A stretch of DNA of 64,000 nt, from positions 13,640,001-13,704,000 of the forward strand of contig OZ316896.1 of assembly GCA_973895155.1 (NCBI GenBank), in the 5' to 3' direction. The notes beneath the pieces were generated by a model that made no database searches, was not told the origin of the DNA, and saw nothing but the letters and a program-made list of their open reading frames with translations. Position numbers and translations under genes: made by a program. This document shows, piece by piece, positions 11,760 to 22,275 of this stretch. This DNA is from Marsupella aquatica. Lineage: Eukaryota > Marchantiophyta. Each line of letters starts with the position of its first letter. Within the stretch, counting starts at the first letter, position 1.

Positions 11760-12720
11760 CTTTAGGTCCTCCTAGGTCAGATCTGCCTGGGTCAAATCAG
11801 CTTAGAAGGCATTTAATTATGTCTTATGTGGCATACTAATCAGACAAATGTGGGCTATATTTGCCTATTTTTTATTCTTGACCCCATGCTCCATTGGTAC
11901 TAAGATTTTGCCACAGTATATGGTCACCATGTCTATTCTATGAGCTCTAAAACTTTCAACTTTTAAATCAAGTACAAATGAAAGTAAAAGATGCTGGACC
12001 CTGCTCTAACTTTTAAATTCAGCATATATAACATCAGAAAATGTCAATTTGGCTTAGGTAAGGTCGGTTGGGGTCAGATCTGCTTAAGTCAGGTCAACTT
12101 AAGGTCACCTTAGGTAAAGCAGCTTAAGTGAAAATCATCTTAGGTAAATCACCCTAAGAAGAGAGTTGTGTATAGACGTGTGGCAAACAGATCATTGGCT
12201 ATCTTTGTCTCCCGCTTTGTCTATTTTATATATCTTTGAATGTACATTCTTGATGTCTCAACTTCAAGTTCCAATGGTACTCAGCTTTTACCAGAGTATA
12301 CGGCTATGTCTATACTATTAGATAGTAAACTCACACCTTTTTTATTTGAAAATTAGATAGAAAATGCATAACGTTGGTAAGAATTTTGAAGTTAGCTTAG
12401 ATAGATTAGGTTGGCAAAGGTCAACTTGGCTTAGACAAGTTTTTTCTGGTCAGATTGGCTCAGTTGAGGTCAGCTCAGGTCTGATCTGCCTTCAGGTGTC
12501 AACTTGGCTTAAGGTTGGCTTAGGTAAATTTGCTTAGAAGGCATTTGTGTCACAATATGTGTGTTCTGTGGAAAACTAATCATTGACTAGCTTTGCGTTT
12601 GCCTTATTCTTAACTTTTACCTTCATTGGTACTTACTAAGATTTTATTAAAATAGACCACCATGTCTATTCTGTAAGTGATAAACTTGGAGTTATTTCTA
12701 TCCATTGCAATAGAAATTAA
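11760..12720 (+). repeat. degenerate tandem triplication, about 340-370 bp units
   Basis: Three diverged copies each contain a TTAGGTCAG-rich opening (gtcagatctgc, agcttag), then a ccattggtac...gattttgcc-like line and ccatgtctattct. They lie at about 11760-12010, 12040-12360 and 12400-12720. The openings are themselves small degenerate repeats of cttaggtca. Non-coding. Confidence 0.65.
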
Positions 12721-13345
12721 TTTAAAAAGCACAAAAATGATCTAAATGATGAAGTTGGCTTAGTCAGCTTCAGTGCACAAGCAAGTTTTGCTTGATTGGT
12801 GGGGAATCACACTCCTGCAATCCACTTAGAGTCCTCCTAAGAAAAGTTCTGAAGAGTTGCACACAAGGACATCCAACAAGTTGTAACTTAAAGCCAACTA
12901 ACACATCATTTGAATTTTTTCATACCCTCATCCCTCAAGAAGCCCAAGAAGGAGTCTGTCCCAAACATGTAACACTACTACAAATACTGTAGATAAGTCC
13001 AACCTGATTTGAAGGTTCTCATGTGCCCTTGTTGTGTAGTGCATCCTTAGATCAACTACAGGCTTTAGGGGCACCAAAAAGAATGGAATTGGATACTTTG
13101 TCACTATTTTATGTTAAGTCATTATAATCCCACTATTTGCACTTTTGATTAACCAAAGTAACTCTGGCTAGTTGGAATGATCCAATGGTGGAACCATTGA
13201 GTGTTGCAAGGACTTGAGGGTAAAATATTAGTTGAGGTTTAGTTTTGGTAATGTTATATAATTCCTATCAGCCATTAAGGGCTCTACAGGACATATTTGA
13301 AGTTTTGGGTGATTGGTTGTAATGCAAAACTAGTTCAATACCTGT
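12721..13345. other. intergenic, nothing recognised
   Basis: AT-rich sequence with a 66-codon ORF at 12792-12992 that lacks any recognisable domain. Nothing else could be supported. Confidence 0.35.
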
Positions 13346-13359
13346 GCATTACACGGGAG

Positions 13360-13560
13360 ATATTGTTATGCAAATTGAAGATGTTCTAGTGTAAAAGATG
13401 TCATTACCCAAAAGATGTCATTACATAAAAGATGATATTGCAATAAAAGATGTCCTTGTGCAAAAGATGTACAAAATATATCATTGCAGAAAGTATGCTG
13501 TTATGCAATGGATGTTACATTGGAATAAAAGATATAGGTATGTAAAAGAATGTGTTGCAT
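13360..13560 (+). repeat. minisatellite with aaaagatgt core
   Basis: Imperfect units of about 15-22 bases, of the type aaaagatgtcattac and aaaagatgtccttgtgc, are repeated about ten times. A longer array with a similar aaaagatgt core is at 38610-39210. Confidence 0.75.
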
Positions 13561-13830
13561 AAAAATTATCATTGCGTTCCCCTTTTCTCATCCATTGAGC
13601 TTTGAAGGCCGTGTCTTCCCATCCATGTGCCTCCCACTTTCTCCTTGATCATCGCCCCTCTTTTTTTCCAGTCTCTTTGACCCCTTCCATGTTTTGCTTC
13701 ACAGTCTTTTGTTGACATAAAAAAGTCAAAATTTGGAAAACAACCATGATAGTGCAAAAGTCTCATCATTTTGGTTGGGTTGTTAGTGTTGTAAAATTGT
13801 TATCAGTTTGATCATTGTTGTTGTTGTCCG

Positions 13831-14072
13831 CTGGTCCTCACTTATTTCTTCCGACCCATAATGCATGAATAAGTAAAAGGTTTTTTTATTGCATTTTGTG
13901 AAAGACTAATAAATTTTTGGGGACGAACACTAGGGCTGTTTTAATCAATTTCTGAATAAGAAGATTCTGAAAAGTCAAAAGAATTAGTGGTTAAAAAATC
14001 AGTGATTACAAATTTTACTTATGTTTAATGTGTTATTGCCCCAAAATTTTGTGTGTGATATGAGACCCCCTG
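13831..14072 (+). mobile_element. MITE-like element, copy B (shorter)
   Basis: It starts ctggtcctcacttatttctt and ends gtgtgatatgagaccccctgg. Both ends match the copy at 53801-54105 and the reverse complement of 10055-10366 (ccaaaa(t/c)ttt, gtgatatg, gagac), while the AT-rich core has diverged or been shortened. The ends form an imperfect inverted repeat. Confidence 0.55.
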
Positions 14073-14522
14073 GGCAGAAGGCCCTCAAGATTATTGTTGT
14101 GAAAGTGTTGCTATTGGGGAGAGAAAAGGTTTGTGCATGGGCACGTGCGGCGGGTGTCCATGTATGGTCACGCAATATGAGGGAGTGTTTTTTTATTTAT
14201 TTTATTTTATTTGTAGGTGACTGTTAATATGTATATTTAAATAATAGTCTAGATATTCAGATTTTTCCAAAATTTCCAAAATTTCTTTTAATTTTCGTTT
14301 TGGGCAGATCCGAGCAGGCATTCTGACAGACATTTGAGGTGTGAGGAGAGTCTAGGTGGATCTGATGGTACCTAAAAAATCCATTTTTGATAAAGGGCTA
14401 GGATTGACTTTTTTTTTTCCTTATTTTGTACCCTCATTCCATTATGACATGGTTAAGAAAAATGAGGGACATGCATCTATTTTTTGGTATAACATGATCT
14501 AATATTCTAATACAATCTGACA

Positions 14523-14760
14523 CGGGTTCTCATTTTTGTCCCACATGATTATGCATACAAGTTCCCCACATGCAAGGAATACATAAATGTGCCCACAAAC
14601 AAGAAATCCAGATGCTCCAATTAGAACCAATGGCTGAGAATCAAGTATTCACTTTTGTCCCACATGAGTGTTCACACAAGTGCTCACACATGAAAAGAAT
14701 CTAGATGGTTCAATTAGACAGATCCAATGGTTTAAAATTTATGGGATGATGTGGATTTTT
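14523..14760. repeat. tandem duplication, about 120 bp x 2
   Basis: Both halves contain cattttgtcccacatga or cacttttgtcccacatga, then acaagt...cacacatg, a gaatc block, then (a/g)gatg(c/g)t(c/t)caattaga and ccaatgg. Moderately diverged. Confidence 0.75.
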
Positions 14761-14802
14761 CACAGAATTTTCACAATTACAAGAGTCTCTAACTAGACCC
14801 GT

Positions 14803-15160
14803 AATAATTTTCTTCTTTCTTGAAAAGAGCACTTTCCTTACACAAAAATGGAAAACCCAAAAAAAACTGGAAACTTGTGTTTATCGAGGTTGCACTTATC
14901 ATTGATATTCTGAAATTCCAGATACTCTTTGGTATACACAGTTGTACTGTATGTGAAATGAGTACTACAGGTCACCTTGAGTACTTTTAAACATGAACTT
15001 TTTGTTTATCAAGGTTGCACTTATCATTGATCCTCTAAAACTCCAGATAATCTTTGGTATACACAGTCAGTTGTACCGTCTGTGAAATGAGTAGTAGAGG
15101 TTACCTTGAGTACTTTTATACATGAACTTTTGCATCATCAAGGTTGCACTTGTCTAGGTC
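14803..15160 (+). repeat. tandem duplication, about 123 bp x 2, related to 9739-9960
   Basis: Two copies of a unit with tttatc(g/a)aggttgcacttatc, a ccagata(c/a)tctttggtat line and tgtgaaatgagta are followed by the start of a third. The preceding ttcttctttcttgaaaagag block is shared with 9880-9905. Confidence 0.85.
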
Positions 15161-16200
15161 TCACTGTAGAGCGTGAACTCCTAGATTAGGACATCGCCTA
15201 GAGTCCTAGACCCCTACAACAATACAGTGACCTTCATCTAAGTGCACACTCCCAGGAAGACGCCTTGGGTGTGCACTTAATGAGGTTGGAAATTTTGATA
15301 ACTGCAAACACTTGGGAATTATTGCAATGGGCCCTCGACGTTCACACTCTTGTGACTTCCTTCTCAAATCTACATCCATGCCCCAATTGTGCCCCTACCT
15401 CATAAGTGCAAATTTAGTCCCTATGAAAAAGATTAATTGCATTTATCATTAATTGTAAGTGTGCATAAACAGAGGGTTTATAGTTATGTATTTGTTGTTT
15501 AGGGCAGCCCTCCTTCCACTTATATATATGTCAACCCTCTTTACACTTACCAAAAGTGCAAAAAAAGTGTAAAACTGTCAGGTCAGGAAAGAAAGGGAAG
15601 AACAAGACACCTTGCAATTATCGAGGGTTTGTACTTATGGGATATGCACTTATAGAGAGGTCACTGTAGCTCTCAACTCAGAAGGGTGGTCCGTTTGATT
15701 TTGGAGGTTTCTTGTTTTTGCCAGGGTGACTAATTTTAGCTTGAGTGAAAGAGATGCTCAACATATACCTATAAAAAATTTCTTACCTTAGTTCGTCATC
15801 TTAGATCTCCCTAGATTCTGGCTATTAAGTAATGGGATCAGTGGCTAAAGAGACAAAAAGCATGGAAATCTAACTTTCTCAGATTAATTACATGTCCCTA
15901 TGGGAAGCTCCTTCCAAAAGCACTGGTACCATGTGTAACCACATCAAGGCTGTTGGTCACAAAGAAGAAAGGCTAGTTGCGTAGGAAGAACCATTGAACC
16001 CTAACAATACACGTTTGAGGCAAGGCGAGAGGCAAGGGCAAAGGAAAATAGTTAGACACCACAACCTCGGACCACAACAGTAAAAACTTTGGAAATTAAA
16101 AAAAAACACTTGGATGAAACAAACAAAGGGGTAAAAGAAAATGACTTTTTGGATGGATTGATATATCAGTGTTTTCAATAAAATGTTTGAAGTTATATTT
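15161..16200. other. intergenic with one dispersed-repeat fragment
   Basis: About 15240-15470 (cactcccaggaagacgcctt, gggtgtgcacttaa, then cctacctcataagtgcaa) loosely resembles 46110-46310 (ctctcctgggaagaaacatc, gggtgtgcacttaa, cctacctcatgagtg). I see nothing coding here. Confidence 0.4.
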
Positions 16201-16204
16201 AATT

Positions 16205-16440
16205 AACAGACTTTTGAAGTAGCCATGCCTAGAAAGTAATCCTTTGACTACTATGGACAGAGGAATACCAAGGGAAAATAAGAAACCCTTTAGCTACCAT
16301 GGACAGAGGATTACCGACCGATCTTAAGAAACCTTTTGACTACTATGGAAAGTTGAATTCCAGTGGAATATAAGAAACCCTTTGACTGATGTGGACATAG
16401 GAATACAGAATGAACATAAGAAACTCTTTGGCTACTATAA
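16205..16440 (+). repeat. minisatellite, about 50-60 bp units
   Basis: Four to five imperfect units contain ctttgactactatggacag, aggaatacc and aataagaaacc. The reverse complement of this unit appears at 28145-28370. Confidence 0.8.
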
Positions 16441-17557
16441 GATTTTGCATACTTTCTTAGATTTATGGAATAGACTGTATGGACATAGGAGCTAGTATGA
16501 AAGGAACTTTTTGCATGGACTATGACCATGAATAATCTCATATTTGACCTCAATGAAATTAAACATATCCTAACTACGTTGAAACCCATTTCAGCAGAAC
16601 CCTCCATTTAGTCTTTGTCCTCTCATCTCCATTAATATTCAACTCTATTCCAATATGCAACTCTTCATTGCCCCAACTTGTTTAAAAAGTAAGCTTACAA
16701 GGGGTCTTCAAACTAATTATTGAGCTTTACATCTCCCTGGATCCTGGTTAATGGGTCTGTGGATCTCTCCGGGAATCTCTCTAGATTCTAACATCTCCTT
16801 CAGTGAACCAGAAGATGCTAAGAATGTTACTTTGGTAGATTTCTTAGATAAATTTGTGAAGTTAGATGTCGCTAGATTCTGGCTAAAGGGGTATGAATGT
16901 GGCTCAAGAGATTTCTGAAGCTGCTGAGTGTTTGAATGCTGTGAGCAGATGTTCACCCCCTGGTAGAAAGAACACACGGTTGTGCCGGGCAAAAGATAGG
17001 ATTGACAGTTTGCATAGGCTCTGGCTTAGTGATGGCAGGGGCTATATTTCCACTGGTGGATGACCCTGTGCCCACAATGGGATTAGAATGTGGGATTAGG
17101 TCTTAACTGTGGTCCTGACATGAGACCCCCTCTTCTCATTTGCTATTGCTATTCTCTCCTAACTTGCTGGTTTTGGTTTGTCTTGGTGACGGCTTCTTTT
17201 GTACCCTTGTGTCCCCCCCCCCCCCCCCCCCAAGGGGGAGGGTTGTCTTGTTTTGCCGTGTGGCTTGTTTGCCCTGCCCATGGGGTTTTTCGCGGGCTAA
17301 AACTTTTTATAAAAAAATCAATTCCAAGGAATGTGGCTCAAGAGAAACAACATAGCCAGACAAAATTCACAAGAATGAGATGCATATAAACAGGAAATAA
17401 CATGGATTTTTATTTTTTTTTCAAGCAAAGGATAATTACGCTAGCATGTCATGGAAATAGCAAGTACAGCCAGAAATGGTTACACACCAATACTCCCTAT
17501 ATGGAGTAGTAATTATTTTGATGTTTTGCTCAAAAAACAAATTTGCGCACACCAAAC
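16441..17557. other. intergenic with a 20-base poly-C tract
   Basis: A run of 20 C occurs at 17213-17232 and is followed by aaggggga. The following sequence ends cgcgggctaaaactttt and then an A-rich tail near 17320, which could be a degenerate LINE 3' end, but no coding trace supports that. The rest is featureless. Confidence 0.4.
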
Positions 17558-17805
17558 AAATATAATTCATGATGAGTGGAAACAAATGAAAACCAAATGC
17601 ACTTCATGTTGAGTGGAAACAAAATGAAAACCAAATGCACTTCATGTTGAGTGGAAACAAAAGAAAACCAAATGCACTTCATGATGAGTGGAAACAAAAG
17701 CAAACCAAATGCACTTCATGATGAGTGGCGATTGGAAACAAAAGCAAACCAAATGCACTTCATGATGAGTGAAGATTGGAAACAAAAGAAAACCAAATGC
17801 ACGCA
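17558..17805 (+). repeat. tandem repeat of about 44-54 bp, five to six units
   Basis: Units read aaccaaatgcacttcatg(a/t)tgagtggaaacaaaa with small indels (an extra gcgattgga in later units). The open frames across it on both strands are by-products of the array. Confidence 0.92.
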
Positions 17806-18665
17806 GAGCCAACACAACAAAATTCGCCACTTTGTAGTGAGCTTAGTCAAATGGCAGTACACTATTCTTATTTGCCGGACGAAAGCGATTCAGATTTCAG
17901 ACTACGTCACATCAGCATTCATGGCCACTGCAAGCTACAACGTACCTTACCATAGAGATAGCGCACTCAGGTCAACAACAACAACCGCGCAGCAGTTGCA
18001 ATAATATTTAAAAGACCTTCAAGCTACGGAAATTTCAAGTGGCAGTACGAAACGCCGACCAAAACAAAGTTTTAAAAATCCAATCAACCCACAAAAATGT
18101 TGTGAAGATGAGACGCAATGAGCACTCACAATCCTATCTCGCGACTAGATCTGCACGGAAGGAAACGATAAGATCAATCCACACATGCAGACTTGGGAGG
18201 CCTCACCTGAGTCGGGGCAATCGATCTACCTCTGCGCACTTGCAACACACAAGCACCCTACATTATAACTACCAATACGGCAGAGCTACACATCTAAGGG
18301 ACTCGTGTTCATCGGCACGCTAAAGCAATGATCATGTGAAAACTTCAGGCTCCATCTCCATAATGTAGCTGTCTGAATTTAATCAATATATCGTTGCGTA
18401 TTCAGGCACGCCTTATTACCGTGTACATCATTGCTGTCAGTGTCGCCCAATTCAATAAGAGAACTAATAAGTAGAGAGCTAAATCCACAGGCAAACTCGA
18501 GAGCACTGTAGTATGAGGTACGTGCTGACCTTGATCCCTAGCTCTCTACGGGCCACTCCAATCTCAAGGGCATTGTGGGCAATAGTAGCCTCTCAAAACT
18601 CAAGCTAGCTATAGCAGAGCCCTCATTTTTGGGCATTATCGCCCATAATGCCCTGTTACCAAGAC
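17806..18665. other. intergenic with a short perfect hairpin
   Basis: There is no recognisable gene. At 18631-18653 a perfect 9-bp stem (GGGCATTAT / ATAATGCCC) closes a 5-base loop (CGCCC). Confidence 0.5.
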
Positions 18666-18785
18666 ATTACTATATACACACTCTCATTGAGTGTCCCTGG
18701 GAGAAGCTGTTATAGACTCACTCACACAAGCCCGGTTTGTACTTGTCGGACAAATAGGGCCATTTGGGGCAACAAATGACATATG

Positions 18786-19400
18786 TCACCCCGGTCGATC
18801 CCGGCCGGGAGGGTGTGGAGCCGGGCCGGGGGATCGGCTGGGGGGGCGGGGGTATCGGGCCGGCTGGGAGTCGGGGGGGAGAGCCGGACGGGGAGTTGGG
18901 CCAGTAGTCGGGGGGACAGAGCCGGGCCGGATGAGGGGGGCGGGCCGGGCCAGGAAAGAGCCAGGCTGGGAATAGGCAGTCGGGTACATCGCCAAATGGC
19001 CACCAACAAGTAGTGGAATGATCTTCGTCTGCACCTCCATTGGCGGCCGCGGTGCACAGTACCCTACACTGCTGGAGGGAAGCAATCTGAGGGTAGGAGC
19101 TTGGGACCCGAACATCACCAGCAAAACTGGGTCGATCCCCAACCCCCAATTCCGGCCCCTCCCTCGCCCCCCGACCCCCGACCCCTCCCATCAGTGACCC
19201 CTCCCGTCCCCGACCCTAAACCGGGGGTCGGCTCACTTAACCGGGGGAGTCCGGGACCGGGCCGGGAGACTTTACGACCGGGCCGGGAGGGTTAGGAGGA
19301 GTGCAGGACTGGGCCGGGAGGGTTTGGGAGAGTTTGGGACCCGGCCGGAGGGGTCGGGAGAGTTTGGGATCGGGCCGGGGATGGTTCGGGAATTTTTGGT
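18786..19400 (+). repeat. GC-rich degenerate minisatellite island
   Basis: About 600 bases of G-rich top strand with imperfect units of 25-35 bp built on (a/t)cgggccgggag(g/a)gtt and gggagagtttggga. The flanks are AT-richer. Similar lines, ggacaaata..gccattt near 18745 and 19428, lie just outside each end in direct orientation. The overlapping Pro/Gly/Arg-rich ORFs in all frames are composition artefacts. Confidence 0.8.
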
Positions 19401-19688
19401 CCCAGCTGGGGAATGTAAGGGAATATTGGACAAATATGCCATTTTTGGGCGGACAAGTTGTCATTTTTCGTGTCGGACAAGTAGACATCTTGTCCAACAG
19501 TGAAAACCGGGCACACAAGGCTTTCGCTTGCTTGAAGAAGATAGAAGAATTGGTCAAGGGACCTCATAGTAGGCCTGTATGGCTTGGTCCTGAGGTCCAG
19601 ATTGCTTTGTCCATTGTTGCAGTTGATGGACATGGATTCTGTCTTACCTGCTGTGTGCGCTGTATCCTACTGTGAATTGCGGGTCTTA

Positions 19689-19814
19689 GTAATTGCGCAT
19701 CAAAATATGACATATGTGGTATACGACATCCCTCCATACCATGATAAACCTCATTATTATTTTTAAATCAATGAGTGCACATCATATATTAGTGTGATAT
19801 TGATGTGTGATTAC
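19689..19814 (+). mobile_element. small MITE, about 126 bp
   Basis: The ends are an inverted pair: GTAATTGCGCATCAAAATAT at the left, and the reverse complement of the right end GTAATCACACATCAATAT. The interior (catatgtggtatacgacatc, ccataccatgataa) matches the reverse complement of 36179-36292. Confidence 0.75.
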
Positions 19815-21754
19815 CAGCAGGGGTGAATTGCCATAAAAATGTGTTGACTTAAACCATCCATTTAAAGAATTAAAATTGACTTCATACTTCACAACTTAAT
19901 CACTAGTCAACTGAGTGAGCTACATCATTTTACTGTTTCCTGTGTGCTACATCCTGTGTGCTCCACCAGTCTACAAAACAAATATGTTGGATTCATCCCT
20001 TTACTAAGAGGATCAATGAATTGCATGATTAGATTGTGATAAATAAAACAATCATAATCTAATTGTGCACATTCATAAGAATTCATGCTACATCTTGGCA
20101 TTATGCCCCGTTCCAACTATCTAGCGTGCAAGTCATGTTTATGATTGTTGGGTCCAATGTGAAGGCGGACAAGGTCATGCTGATGTGATAGGAATCATGT
20201 AAGATTTACTAGACTACCACAATCATGTCACTCCTTTTCCTAATTTGCTCATTTCTTCCCAGAGGTATGAAGTGTAACTCGAGTGAGTTGTGGTCCACAC
20301 CAAAATGGTGTTTTAGGCAGAGCCAAAAAAATGCATTGCTGCAATGGATTGTTGTAGAAACAATTGAAGTGGTCAAGCTGATAAATATCCTCCTTCCGCT
20401 TGTTGGACAAATGTTCACCAAATGATAAAATTTTGTGAGTGATTAGCCAAGTCATCTTCCCATGACACCTTCCCATAGTCAATATAGAAACTTTATCAGA
20501 TTTGATTTTTTTCCAGGGAAAGGGAGAGAGATTGGGAAACCAACCTTAAGCAGAACAGACGTGCATGCAACTGGCAGGGCAGTGCAGGTGAAACCTCATC
20601 AAATTGATAGGGTGGATTCCTCTAATGCATACCTTCATATTTCCAATAAGTTACAATGACTTAATAGAGATCAAACCTATCTCATTATCGAACCCACCAG
20701 ATTCTATTGCAACCTATCTTAGGTTAAAATCCCTTAAATGATGTTGTATGCACCATATGCCCTAACCCTTGGTGGTTAATTGAAAGCATTATTGAACTGA
20801 GGTATCATTTGTCAATGCCATCATAAAGAGAAAATTTAGTACGTACATGTTGATTCTTACTAAACTTTGACTACATGATGATGTTGAGACAATCTCCAAA
20901 ATTGTCTGAATCTGAGCCATCAATGAATGAGTCCAAGTGAGTGAGCCAAAGCAGGCCTCTCAGTTTATTGCTCAATAGGGAGTTCTTTTGCCATTGTTAA
21001 TGGGGTTGTTGGGGACTTTTGCGCGTTTGTCCTCTCCTCCGCCCCCTGCGCCCCCCCTCCCCTGGCCCCCTCTCTTATTGGGAACATGTCTCCAGGTTTG
21101 GCGCTTTTTGCTCTTTGGGAGTGTTGTATATAGAAAGAGAGTACAGCACCTCGCCAATGGCATTCAAATGCTCCCACATGAGACTTTCATCAGCATAGGA
21201 AAAGTTTTCATTCTAATCGGACAAGGACCACACCAAGCAAAGCCTATCTGAAATTAATATAATTAAATAGCCAACCTGTTTTGTAGTGGTTTTTTAAGAA
21301 GTACTTGTTTGCAAACTGAGTCTTCATCCATTCAAACAAGGACCACACCAAGAAAGGCCTCTCTAAAATCAACATAGCTAGGCAACAGCCGGTCTGTTTT
21401 GTAGGGTTTTTAAGGAGGGAGAAGCTGCCTTCGAGGAAGCCCTGCAACTCACTCGCAAGTGGAGAAAATAAAGTGTTTTCCCCTGCCTGAGGCTCCTTGC
21501 TGGGTGCATGGCTCAGTGCCTAAAGCCTGGTTTCCCTTCCCCTTTCCCTTAAAATAAATGAAATGAGAATATTTTAAAAGGTTTATATTGTAATTTATTT
21601 TTGAATCGAGTGGTCAACTCTACTGACAAGTAAAAGAAACCAGGGCGGAGATGTGCTTCCATGTAGTAAGGGCAGTGCTTGCACCTCTGGTCATTTGCAA
21701 TAAGCCTAGCCTAATGGTAGAAGTTTTGGGGCAAGTGAAGTTTTGAGTTGAACC
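19815..21754. other. intergenic, no gene recognised
   Basis: Mostly AT-rich. A C-rich stretch at 21030-21075 is followed by gggaacatgtctccaggttt and a cttttttgctctttggg-like text loosely like 29040-29100. No ORF has a recognisable domain. Confidence 0.35.
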
Positions 21755-22275
21755 TTCACCAGGAACAGTTTTGCACCAACCTCATCCCAAACTAGGGTTC
21801 ACCAAAGCCATTTGCACACAATTGAAACAACTTTACACTCAGGCCGCTCTCTGGTCACCTATATGGAAAAGGGGCAACCTGTAAGAGTGGGACCCAAGGG
21901 GTTGTAATAAGTGAGCTTCCCAAGAACAATCAATTCAATGGGCAGGCAGGACCAGTTTTTGCACAAACCCCCATTGCAAAGTGGGGTTCACTAAAGTTCT
22001 TTGAACACAAATGACTTGTCACTTAAAAATTGGAGGTCCTTGTCTTATCACCTAAATAGAAACGTACATTCAACACGTAAGAGTGACCAGTTTTGCACAA
22101 ACCCCCAATCCAAAGTGGGGTTCACCAAAGTCGTGTGCACATGACAGACTTGTCAATAAGAAATTAGAGGACCCTTTCTTATCACCTAAATGGAAACGGG
22201 CAAGTGGGATCCAAGGAATTGTAATCAATGTATTTCCCAGCAACAATCAGTCAAATGGCAGGACCAATTTTGGCA
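21755..22275 (+). repeat. about 170-bp tandem repeat, three units
   Basis: Each unit has ccagttttgcacaaacccc-like text, gtggggttcaccaaag, gtgcacac(a), a ttatcacctaaatggaaa line, and aagtgggatccaaggaattg or its variant. A related one-and-a-bit copy lies at 25995-26205. Confidence 0.8.

Noticed and set aside
18718-19191. 157-codon Pro-rich minus-strand ORF
   Set aside because: It is a composition artefact of the GC-rich island, which is open in most frames.
21480-21770. tRNA- or SINE-like A-box text (tagcctaatgg, tggctcagtg)
   Set aside because: No matching B box at proper spacing, and no cloverleaf could be drawn.
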